Below, in pieces: positions 53,145-60,864 of a stretch of 64,000 nt of DNA. A program made the position numbers and the translations under genes. The DNA is taken from contig NZ_FTMY01000003.1 of the NCBI RefSeq assembly GCF_900156165.1, positions 1 to 64,000 of the forward strand, written 5' to 3'. Every line of letters begins with the position of its first letter. Positions within the stretch are counted from its first letter, which is position 1. The notes beneath the pieces are model-generated. The model ran no database searches, was not told where the DNA came from, and saw nothing but the letters and a program-made list of their open reading frames with translations. Source of the DNA: Pseudacidovorax sp. RU35E (GTDB lineage: Bacteria; Pseudomonadota; Gammaproteobacteria; Burkholderiales; Burkholderiaceae_C).

Positions 53145-55217
53145 ATGAGCGCCACCCTGCCCGCGACCGACCTGCCCGACGAAGCGGCCACGCTGCCGCG
53201 CGCCGGCTGGCGGCGCCTGCGCTCGATGTGGCGGCGCTGGTTCCTGTGGGCGCTGCTGGCGCTGCTGGTCACAGGCTTGCTCATCACCGTGGTCTGGCTG
53301 GCCGGCCGCCACGAGATCGAACAGGTGCAGCAGCGGCTGGAACGCGACACGGCCGACGCCACGTCCGAGTTGCGCTCGGCCCTTGCCCGGAACCTGCAGA
53401 GCCTGCAGGCCACCGACGCCGATCCTCAGCGCTTCGGGAGCGAAGCGGCGCAGCTGCTGCGCAGCCACCGCGAATGGCTGCGGATCGAGCGGCGCGATGC
53501 GTCGCTGGCCCTGCAGACGGCGGAAGACACACCCTACCGCCCACATCCCCTGGACCTGCAGCAGCGCCCGTCCAGCCTGCCGGAGCTGGTGCAGGCCTGC
53601 ACTGCGGCCGAGCGCCAGCGCGGCGGAGCCTATGCGCCCTCGCACTACCTGCCGCTGCCCGGCGGCGGCGGCATCGAGGTGCTGGAGGTCTGCCTGCCTT
53701 CGCGTCACGGCGGCTATCTGATCGCGCTCTATTCGCTGCGCGGCGTGCTCTCCGAACTGCTGGAGGCGAGCATGACCCGCGGCCAGGAGGTTTCCCTGCT
53801 GGAACTGGACGGCACCCGCCTGGCCAGCATCGGCACCGCCCGGCGTGCTGGCAACCGCGTGTTCACGGCCCAGCAGGCGCTCGAGCTGCCCGGCCTCACG
53901 CTGATGCTGCGCGTGGACGGCTGGCGCAGCGCGCCGGATCTCTTCCCCAACCTGCTCACCGGACTGGTCACCGCCATGTCCATCGCGCTGGTGTCGGTGC
54001 TGGTGCTGCTGGCGCGCGACACGCGCAGGCGCCTGCGTGTGGAGCACGACCTGTCCAACACGCTGGCCTTCCGCAAGGCGATGGAGGACTCGGTGCTCAC
54101 CGGGCTGCGTGCGCGCGACCTGGACGGCCGCGTCACCTACGTCAACGCGGCCTTTTGCGACATGGTGGGCTTCAGCGCCGAGGAACTGCTGGGCCGCGCC
54201 GACGAGATGCCGTACTGGCCGCCGGAACTGTTGGCCGAGTACCGCAACCGCCAGCACATGCGCCAGGCCAGCGGCGGCACGGCGCGCGAGGGCTACGAGT
54301 CGGTCTTCCGCCGCAAGGACGGCAGCCGCTTCCCAGTGCTGATCTTCGAGACACCGCTGATCGACGACCGGCGCGTGCAGACCGGCTGGATGAGCGCCGT
54401 CGTCGACCTGAGCGAGCAACGCCGCATCGAGGAGATGTCCCGCGCCAGCCAGGAGCGGCTGCAGGCCACCGCGCGCCTGGCCACGGTGGGCGAAATGGCC
54501 TCGCTGCTGAGCCACGAACTCAACCAGCCGCTGGCCGCCATCGCCAGCTACGCAACCGGCTCCATCAACCTGCTCGAAAGCCCGCCGCTGCCCGGCCAGG
54601 AGGCGGAAGACCGCCACCAGCTCGCCCTGGCCATGCGACGCATCGCCGAGCAGGCCGAGCGCGCGGGCCGCGTGATACGCAGCGTGCACGACTTCGTGCG
54701 TCGTCGGGAGCGCGCGCGCGAGATGGTCACGCCCTTGCAGCTGTTCGAGGCCGTGATGCCGCTGGTGCAGCTGCAGGCCCGCAAGCTGGATGTGCGCATC
54801 GAGCTGCACGTGCCGGCCCAGTTGCCGCCGGTGCTGTGCGACCGCTCGCTGGTCGAGCAGGTGCTGCTGAATCTGGCGCGCAACGGCATGCAGGCGATGG
54901 ACCGGCCGGAACTGCGGCGGCGCGTGCTCACGCTCAGCGCCACCCTGGCCGATGGGAGTTCGGGCGAAACCCGCCGCTGGGTCGTCTTCAGCGTCGCCGA
55001 CGAGGGCAGTGGCATCGACGCCGACGTGCAGGAGCGGCTGTTCACCCCCTTCTTCACCACCCGCCGCGACGGCATGGGCCTGGGCCTGAGCCTGTGCCGC
55101 ACCGTGGTCGAGCAGCACGGCGGCGCGCTCGAGCACGCACCCAACCGCCCGCGGGGCACCGTCTTCCGGTTCACGCTGCCCACGGGCCGCGGCGACACCG
55201 TCACTCTTCCGTCCTGA
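53145..55217 (+). CDS. Membrane sensor histidine kinase with PAS domain (DctB/FixL-like kinase core)
   Basis: The 690-residue kinase has helix 1 (FLWALLALLVTGLLITVVWL, about 30-50), a periplasmic domain (~50-268), helix 2 (~270-290), and a PAS domain (about 310-425, AFCDMVGFSAEELLG). Then come HisKA with the phospho-His in LLSHELNQPLAAIASYA (about 457) and HATPase_c (LVEQVLLNLARNGMQAM, DEGSGIDADVQ, GMGLGLSLCR). The H-box NQPLAAI class is shared with DctB and FixL. It is 5 bp upstream of its response regulator. The signal is unknown. Confidence 0.93.
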   Translation: MSATLPATDLPDEAATLPRAGWRRLRSMWRRWFLWALLALLVTGLLITVVWLAGRHEIEQVQQRLERDTADATSELRSALARNLQSLQATDADPQRFGSEAAQLLRSHREWLRIERRDASLALQTAEDTPYRPHPLDLQQRPSSLPELVQACTAAERQRGGAYAPSHYLPLPGGGGIEVLEVCLPSRHGGYLIALYSLRGVLSELLEASMTRGQEVSLLELDGTRLASIGTARRAGNRVFTAQQALELPGLTLMLRVDGWRSAPDLFPNLLTGLVTAMSIALVSVLVLLARDTRRRLRVEHDLSNTLAFRKAMEDSVLTGLRARDLDGRVTYVNAAFCDMVGFSAEELLGRADEMPYWPPELLAEYRNRQHMRQASGGTAREGYESVFRRKDGSRFPVLIFETPLIDDRRVQTGWMSAVVDLSEQRRIEEMSRASQERLQATARLATVGEMASLLSHELNQPLAAIASYATGSINLLESPPLPGQEAEDRHQLALAMRRIAEQAERAGRVIRSVHDFVRRRERAREMVTPLQLFEAVMPLVQLQARKLDVRIELHVPAQLPPVLCDRSLVEQVLLNLARNGMQAMDRPELRRRVLTLSATLADGSSGETRRWVVFSVADEGSGIDADVQERLFTPFFTTRRDGMGLGLSLCRTVVEQHGGALEHAPNRPRGTVFRFTLPTGRGDTVTLPS

Positions 55218-55222
55218 CGACC

Positions 55223-55858
55223 ATGCAACCCCTGATCGACGCCCTCATCTTCATCGTGGACGACGACGCCAGCGTGCGCGAGGCCCTGGCCTGGCTGCTG
55301 CGCTCACGCCGCCTGGCCAGCGAGCATTTCGCGAGCGCCGACGCCCTCACCGCCCGACTGGAGGAAAGCACCGCCTTCCTCAACCAACCTCGCTGCCTGC
55401 TGCTGGATGTGCGCATGCCCGGCACCAGCGGCCTGGCGCTGTTCGACCGCCTGGCCAGCGCCGGGCAGCTGGGCGAGATGCCCGTGATCTTCCTCACCGG
55501 CCATGCCGATGTGCCCACTGCCGTCGATGCCGTCAAACGCGGCGCCTTCGACTTCTGCGAAAAGCCTTTCTCGGACAACGCGCTGGTGGATCGGGTGGAA
55601 GAGGCGCTGCGCCTGTCGCAGACCGCCATCGACGCACGCCAGGAGCGCCAGCGCATCCAGCAGCACCTGTCGGAGCTGACGGAGCGCGAGCGCGAGGTGC
55701 TGCGCCGCGTGGTCCGCGGTCTGCCCAACAAGCTCATCGCCGACGAGCTGTCGATCAGCGTGCGCACGGTGGAAGTCCACCGCGCGCGCGTGTTCGACAA
55801 GATGGAGGTGAAGTCGGCCGTGGAACTGGCCAACCTGCTGCGCGGCGCAGAAGCCTGA
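55223..55858 (+). CDS. FixJ/NarL-type response regulator
   Basis: The 211-residue regulator has a receiver domain (acidic pocket Asp13-15 in IFIVDDDASVRE, phospho-acceptor Asp62 in LLLDVRMPGTSG, and Lys in FCEKPFSDNAL) and a LuxR-type helix-turn-helix (about 148-205: LTEREREVLRRVVRGLPNKL, ELSISVRTVEVHRARVFDKM). It is the obvious partner of the upstream kinase. Start ATG 55223. Targets are not evident from position. Confidence 0.94.
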   Translation: MQPLIDALIFIVDDDASVREALAWLLRSRRLASEHFASADALTARLEESTAFLNQPRCLLLDVRMPGTSGLALFDRLASAGQLGEMPVIFLTGHADVPTAVDAVKRGAFDFCEKPFSDNALVDRVEEALRLSQTAIDARQERQRIQQHLSELTEREREVLRRVVRGLPNKLIADELSISVRTVEVHRARVFDKMEVKSAVELANLLRGAEA

Positions 55859-55883
55859 CCGGCCGCCCGGCCCAGACGCAACA

Positions 55884-55919
55884 AAGCCATGGGCGACCCC
55901 CGAGGGCCGGCCATGGCTT
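55884..55919. terminator. Bidirectional terminator hairpin between response regulator and OmpA-family genes
   Basis: AAGCCATGG (55884-55892) and CCATGGCTT (55911-55919) form a perfect 9-bp inverted repeat with an 18-nt loop, between two convergent genes. Flanking bases allow CAAAGCC..GGCTTGGG. T-tract poor. Confidence 0.5.
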
Positions 55920-55961
55920 GGGCAGGTGCCATCGGCCCACGCATGGGGGCCGACGGGACGA

Positions 55962-56630
55962 TCAGCCGCGACCCGGTGCGCGTTCGCCGACGTAGATCTC
56001 GACGCGACGGTTCTGGGCCCGGCCTGCGTCGGTGGTGTTGGCGGCGATGGGCTCGCGCGAACCGCGGCCGTCGATCTGGATCGCCTGGGCCGGGACGCCC
56101 CGCGAGGTCAGGTAGTCGCGGGTGGAAGCAGCACGCTGCACCGACAGCGGGTCGTTGATGGCGTCGGTGCCGGTGTTGTCGGTGTGGCCGATGATGCGCA
56201 CTTCGGCGTTCGGGTTGTTGCGCAGGCCGGTGGCGAACTGGTCCAGCACGCCCGCCAGGGTCGGACGGATGTTGGCGCGGCCTGTGTCGAAGCCGGCGTC
56301 GCTCGGGATCGCGAGCTTCAACTCGTTGTTGGCGGTCTGGGACACGGCGATGCCGGTGCCCTGGGTGGCCTGCTCCATCTGGCGCTTCTGCGCCTCCATG
56401 CGTTGCGACCACAGGTAGCCGCCCAGCGCGCCCACGCCGGCGCCAAGGGCGGCGCCCGTCGCGGCCGTGCGGCTGTTGCCGGTGGCCGCGCCGATGGCCG
56501 CACCGCCGAGGGCGCCGATGCCCGCGCCCATGCCCGTGGTGCGCTGCGTGTCGCTCATGTTGGCGCAGCCGGTCAGGGCCACGGCGAGGGTGGCGGCACT
56601 GAGGACGAGCTTGCCGGAAAGTCGTTGCAT
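55962..56630 (-). CDS. OmpA-family peptidoglycan-binding lipoprotein
   Basis: The 222-residue protein has a lipoprotein signal (LVLSAATLAVALTGC, lipobox LTGC), then a glycine-zipper segment (MGAGIGALGGAAIGAATGNS, GAALGAGVGALGGYLW) that could span or insert in the membrane. The C-terminal OmpA domain (about 105-215) has DTGRANIRPTLAGVLDQFAT, IIGHTDNTGTDAINDPLSVQ, and a NRRVEIYV end, which bind peptidoglycan. This domain order is that of YiaD-like proteins. Start ATG 56630. Confidence 0.93.
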   Translation of the reverse strand: MQRLSGKLVLSAATLAVALTGCANMSDTQRTTGMGAGIGALGGAAIGAATGNSRTAATGAALGAGVGALGGYLWSQRMEAQKRQMEQATQGTGIAVSQTANNELKLAIPSDAGFDTGRANIRPTLAGVLDQFATGLRNNPNAEVRIIGHTDNTGTDAINDPLSVQRAASTRDYLTSRGVPAQAIQIDGRGSREPIAANTTDAGRAQNRRVEIYVGERAPGRG

Positions 56631-56882
56631 GGTTTTTTCTCCTTGAATGACACCCATCGCGGCAAGGTCCGGAACGTCCGTCCACCGGCGGGTTGGCGCC
56701 ATTATGGGAGCCGAAGCGGGAGCTGACGACCCGGCGCGGCGCGACAACCAGACCCACAGAAAAGACCGGAAAAGCCTTCAACCATGAGCAGTTCTTGCTA
56801 TCAAAAATGAATCGTTTGCCAGCTTGGCCCCCATGAGGTCGCATGCGCTTCCCACAGGCCACTGGCCGACCGTCCGACAGGG
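56631..56882. other. Intergenic stretch with no gene
   Basis: The 252-bp stretch between the OmpA-family lipoprotein and the small membrane protein shows no supported gene. It has the promoter of the OmpA gene (minus strand) and an A/T-rich patch around 56790-56815. Nothing else seen. Confidence 0.3.
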
Positions 56883-57011
56883 TCAGGGCTTGCGGTCACG
56901 GTCCTCGTCCGGCGGCAGTTCACCCCCGCGCCGACCGTGGAACATGGTCCACCACACAATCAGCACCAGCACCGCCAATGCGGCGAACGCCTCCAGCAAA
57001 ATCAAGTACAT
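56883..57011 (-). CDS. Small single-helix membrane protein (42 residues)
   Basis: The peptide MYLILLEAFAALAVLVLIVW... is a near-textbook membrane-spanning stretch (about residues 2-24), followed by WTMFHGRRGGELPPDED and a basic end. The positively charged, hydrophilic tail fits a single-pass protein with its C-terminus in the cytosol. The start at ATG 57011 is opposite the mltA leader, with the two divergent starts 38 bp apart. I do not recognise a family; its strong hydrophobic-helix pattern is the reason to keep it. Confidence 0.5.
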   Translation of the reverse strand: MYLILLEAFAALAVLVLIVWWTMFHGRRGGELPPDEDRDRKP

Positions 57012-57048
57012 GCGTCCCAATGCTCCACAAGTTTCGCGGCTGCTTCCG

Positions 57049-58257
57049 ATGGATGGCCACTCCGACCCCAGGTCATCCCCCCGCGGGACGGGACGCTGGC
57101 GCGCTCTGGCGGCCCTGGCAGCGGCGGCCATCGTAGCGGTGCTGGCGGGCTGCGCCTCGGCACCGGTGCCGCCGGCACGTACCGTCGCGCCCACGGCGCC
57201 GCCCCCGCAGCCGCCGCTGGCGCCGCTGACCGGGCCCCTGACCCACCCCAAGAGCCGCTGGGTGCCGGTGGACTGGTCCGAACTGCCCGGCGTGCAGGAC
57301 GATGCGATGCATGAAGCGTGGATCGTGCTGATGGCCAACTGCCAGCGCCCCAACGCCGTGATCTCGCCGCTATGCCAGGAACTGCGGCGGCTGTCCATCG
57401 GCACGCCCGAGGAGCAGCGCGCCTTCCTGATGCAGCGACTGCAGCCCTATCGCGTGGAGGCGGCCGACGGCCAGTCCCAGGGCCTGCTCACCAGCTACTA
57501 CGAGCCCGTCTTCGAGGCCAGCCGCACGCCCTCCTCCACCTATGCCGTGCCGCTCTACCAGACGCCGGCGGGCTGGGCGCCGCGCAGGCCCTGGTACACG
57601 CGCCAGCAGATCGACACCCTGCCCGAGGCCCAGGCCGCGCTGCGCGGGCGTGAGATCGCCTGGCTGGCCGACCCGGTGGACGCGCTGATGCTGCACATCC
57701 AGGGCTCGGGCAGGCTTCAGATCACCGAGCCCGACGGCAGCCGCCGCACGGTGCGGCTGGCCTTCGCCGGCACCAACGAACAGCCCTACCGCAGCGTGCA
57801 GCAATGGCTGGCCAGCCAGGGCGTGTCGCCCATCGGCCGCTGGCCGGAGGACGTCAAGGACTGGGCGCGCCAGAACCCGCAGCGGGTGGCGCAGATGCTG
57901 TGGAGCAATCCGCGCTATGTGTTCTTCCGCGAGGAGCCACTGACCGAGCTGGACGCCGCCTTCGGCCCACGCGGTGCGCAGGGCGTGCCACTCACCGCGG
58001 GGCGCTCCATCGCGGTGGATCGCGAGTCCATTCCCTACGGCACGCCGGTGTGGCTGGCCACCAGCGGGCCGGTGGCGCAGATGTCGCGGCTGGTGGTGGC
58101 GCAGGACACGGGCAGTGCCATCCTGGGCGCCGTGCGGGCCGATTTCTTCGCCGGCACCGGCGCCGAGGCCGGCCGCTTCGCGGCGCGCATGAAGCAACCC
58201 CTGCGCCTGTGGGCCCTGTGGCCACGTGGAGTGGATCCGGCGGGCGCCGGGTATTGA
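57049..58257 (+). CDS. mltA: Membrane-bound lytic murein transglycosylase A
   Basis: The 402-residue lipoprotein (signal ALAAAAIVAVLAGC, lipobox LAGC) is of the MltA family, cutting peptidoglycan between MurNAc and GlcNAc. Family motifs: GLLTSYYEPVFEASRT, DPVDALMLHIQGSGRLQI, FAGTNEQPYRSVQQWL, NPRYVFFRE, and GVPLTAGRSIAVDRESIPYG, with a C-terminal 3D-type domain containing VAQDTGSAILGAVRADFF. The catalytic Asp of the 3D domain is probably in DTGSAI. Start ATG 57049; an ATG at 57010 is an alternative that would add 13 residues. Confidence 0.94.
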   Translation: MDGHSDPRSSPRGTGRWRALAALAAAAIVAVLAGCASAPVPPARTVAPTAPPPQPPLAPLTGPLTHPKSRWVPVDWSELPGVQDDAMHEAWIVLMANCQRPNAVISPLCQELRRLSIGTPEEQRAFLMQRLQPYRVEAADGQSQGLLTSYYEPVFEASRTPSSTYAVPLYQTPAGWAPRRPWYTRQQIDTLPEAQAALRGREIAWLADPVDALMLHIQGSGRLQITEPDGSRRTVRLAFAGTNEQPYRSVQQWLASQGVSPIGRWPEDVKDWARQNPQRVAQMLWSNPRYVFFREEPLTELDAAFGPRGAQGVPLTAGRSIAVDRESIPYGTPVWLATSGPVAQMSRLVVAQDTGSAILGAVRADFFAGTGAEAGRFAARMKQPLRLWALWPRGVDPAGAGY

Positions 58258-58411
58258 TCGGAAGGGCGGAGCCTGGGCGCGCCCGGCGCTGGCCGCAGCA
58301 GCGCGGCTCATTCGCTAGTCCAAACGTGCTTGCGAGAACCTGACTTTCGCTGAACTGTCATATCTCGCCGATACCGTGCCGGCTGTTCTCCAACACCCCA
58401 CGGAATCCGTC
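58258..58411. other. Intergenic stretch before the first PhoX-like gene
   Basis: A 154-bp stretch with the presumed promoter of the PhoX-like gene. Nothing else recognised. Confidence 0.3.
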
Positions 58412-60676
58412 ATGAGCACCTCGCAGCCTCTGGGCATGCCCTCGATCGACCCCGACGAGGTCGGCCACAACTCCAGCGCCAACCCCAGCTTCGACGAGGT
58501 GGTGGCCGCCCGCATGAACCGCCGCCGCCTGCTGGGCTTCGGCGTCGCCAGCGGCGGCGCGGCGCTGATCACCGCCTGCGGCGGCGGTGGCAGCAATGGC
58601 GTCTTCGTGCCCACCGTCGGCGCCAGTCCGGCTCCCGCCCCGGCGCCTGCGCCTGCCCCTGGTGCCGCGCCGGCCCCCGCCCCGCTGTCCCTCAGCTTCA
58701 ACCCGGTGGCCAAGAGCCTGGAAGACCGCGTGGTGCTGCCCGCCGGCTACACCGCGACGGTGATGTACCGCCTGGGCGACCCGATCAGCACCGACGTGGC
58801 CGCCTACGCCAACGACGGCAACGACGATCCGAGCACCTACGACCGCCGCGCCGGCGACCACCACGACGGCATGACCTTCTTCGGCATGGGCGCCACTGGC
58901 GCCTGGGCGCCCACCGCCGCCGACCGCGGCCTGCTGGTCATGAACCACGAGGCCATCACGCCTGCCTTCCTGCACCCCGCCGGCCAGACCACCACCGGCA
59001 GCGGCACCGCCCAGGTCCGCACCGTGCCCGGCGAAGTGCAGCGCGAGTTCTATCTGCACGGCGTGAGCGTGATCGAAGTCGGCAAGACCGGCAGCACCTG
59101 GGGCTACAAGCGCGGCTCCAGCTTCAACCGGCGCGTGCACACGCTGACCGAGATGCGCCTGTCGGGCCCGGCCGCCAAGTCCGACGCGGTCAAGACCAGG
59201 TACTCGACCGACGGCAGCAAGACCCGCGGCACGGTCAACAACTGCGCCAACGGCACCACTCCCTGGGGCACCTACCTCACCTGCGAGGAGAACTGGGCAG
59301 GCTACTTCCGCCGCGTCACCGCCACCGACAACGCCGCCCGCACGGCCAAGGAGCTCGTGTCGCTCAACCGCTATGGCGTGGCCGGCAACGGCCGCGAGCT
59401 GTGGGCCACCGTCACGCCCGACACCAGCGACAACCTGTATGGCCGCTGGAATGCCCAGGTCACCGGTGCCAGTGCCGCCGACGATTTCCGCAACGGCCCC
59501 AACACCTATGGCTGGGTGGTGGAGATCGACCCTTTCAACCCGCTCTCGACGCCGCGCAAGCGCACCGCCCTGGGCCGCTTCGGCCACGAAGGCGCCTGCC
59601 TCGGCCCAGTCGTGGCCGGCAGGCCACTGGTCTGGTACATGGGCGACGACTCGCGCAACGAGTACATCTACAAGTTCGTCTCCACCCGTGCCTGGGACCC
59701 GGCCGACGTGGGCGGCGGCCTGGCCGCCGGCGACAAGTACATGGACGACGGCCGCCTGTATGTGGCGAAGTTCGCCGCCGACGGCACCGGCACCTGGCTG
59801 GAGCTGAAGCTGGGCGTGAACAACATCACCGCCGCCAACACCACCTATGCCTTCGCCGATGCCGCCGACGTGGTGATCAACGCCCGCCTGGCCGCCGACG
59901 CCGCCGGCGCCACCAGGATGGACCGCCCCGAGTGGACGGCCGTGAACCCGGTGACCGGCGAGGTCTACGTGACGCTGACCAACACCAACGCCAGCTCGCG
60001 TCCCATCACCGCCACCGATGCCGCCAACCCGCGCTTCTACAACGACCCGAAGGGCACGGCGCAGACCGCACAGCTGGGCAATCCCAACGGCCATGTGCTG
60101 CGCTTCTCCGAGACCAACGGCGATGCGGCCTCCACCACCTTCAAGTGGGACGTGTACCTCTTCGGCGCGCGCTCGACGGCCTCGGCCGACATCAACCTCT
60201 CGCAGCTCGGCGCGGACAACGACTTCTCGAGCCCGGACGGCCTGTGGTTCAGCCAGGCCCGCCCCGGCCTGCTGTGGCTGCAGACGGACGACGGCGCCTA
60301 CACCGACGTCACCAACTGCATGATGCTGGCCGCCCTGCCGGGCAAGGTGGGCGACGGCGGCGCGAAGACGATCACCAACATCGCCGCCGACGGCAGCACG
60401 CGCCAGCAGGGCACGATCGTGGGCAAGGCCCCGGGCACAGCCACGCTGCGCCGCTTCCTGGTCGGACCGAAGGAATGCGAGATCACCGGCATTGCGGAAT
60501 CGGGCGACGGCCGCGCGATCTTCGTGAACATCCAGCATCCGGGCGAGGACACGGCGGTCGCCAACATCACCGATCCGTCCAAGTTCAGCAGCCACTGGCC
60601 CGATGGCGGCGCAAGCCGCCCTCGCTCGGCCACCATCGTCATCACGCGCAACGACGGCGGCTTCATCGGCACCTGA
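58412..60676 (+). CDS. PhoX/DUF839-family exported phosphatase-like lipoprotein, copy 1
   Basis: The 754-residue protein belongs to the DUF839/PhoX family of calcium-dependent alkaline phosphatases. A Tat motif (NRRRLLGFG, about residues 36-44) precedes a hydrophobic stretch and ITACGGGGSN, so it is probably a Tat-exported lipoprotein. A Pro-Ala repeat linker (about 70-95) precedes the beta-propeller. Propeller landmarks are LLVMNHEAITPAFLHPAGQT, NCANGTTPWGTYLTCEENWA, and NRYGVAGNGRELWATVTPD, with later FSSPDGLWFSQARPGLLWLQ. GTYLTCEEN provides the acidic metal ligands. It is longer than typical PhoX mainly in the N-terminal tail and linker. Confidence 0.9.
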   Translation: MSTSQPLGMPSIDPDEVGHNSSANPSFDEVVAARMNRRRLLGFGVASGGAALITACGGGGSNGVFVPTVGASPAPAPAPAPAPGAAPAPAPLSLSFNPVAKSLEDRVVLPAGYTATVMYRLGDPISTDVAAYANDGNDDPSTYDRRAGDHHDGMTFFGMGATGAWAPTAADRGLLVMNHEAITPAFLHPAGQTTTGSGTAQVRTVPGEVQREFYLHGVSVIEVGKTGSTWGYKRGSSFNRRVHTLTEMRLSGPAAKSDAVKTRYSTDGSKTRGTVNNCANGTTPWGTYLTCEENWAGYFRRVTATDNAARTAKELVSLNRYGVAGNGRELWATVTPDTSDNLYGRWNAQVTGASAADDFRNGPNTYGWVVEIDPFNPLSTPRKRTALGRFGHEGACLGPVVAGRPLVWYMGDDSRNEYIYKFVSTRAWDPADVGGGLAAGDKYMDDGRLYVAKFAADGTGTWLELKLGVNNITAANTTYAFADAADVVINARLAADAAGATRMDRPEWTAVNPVTGEVYVTLTNTNASSRPITATDAANPRFYNDPKGTAQTAQLGNPNGHVLRFSETNGDAASTTFKWDVYLFGARSTASADINLSQLGADNDFSSPDGLWFSQARPGLLWLQTDDGAYTDVTNCMMLAALPGKVGDGGAKTITNIAADGSTRQQGTIVGKAPGTATLRRFLVGPKECEITGIAESGDGRAIFVNIQHPGEDTAVANITDPSKFSSHWPDGGASRPRSATIVITRNDGGFIGT

Positions 60677-60864
60677 GCGTGCCCGGGCAAGGCCCGCCGC
60701 AACGGCGGCGGCACGCCCGGCCTGGCACGACCAGCTGCCAAAGGGCTGACCGTTTCACGGCCCTGTCACGGGACCACGCCATCGTCTCGGCTTCGCGGCC
60801 GGCGGCCTGTCTTTGCTGGGCACGCCGCTGGCCGGAGTCCATTCCGTTCCACCGAGTCCAGACG
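60677..60864. other. Intergenic stretch between the PhoX-like genes
   Basis: The 188 bp hold a hairpin CCGCCG-CAA-CGGCGG near 60690-60704, probably ending copy 1, and the promoter of copy 2. No T-tract and no other gene. Confidence 0.35.
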
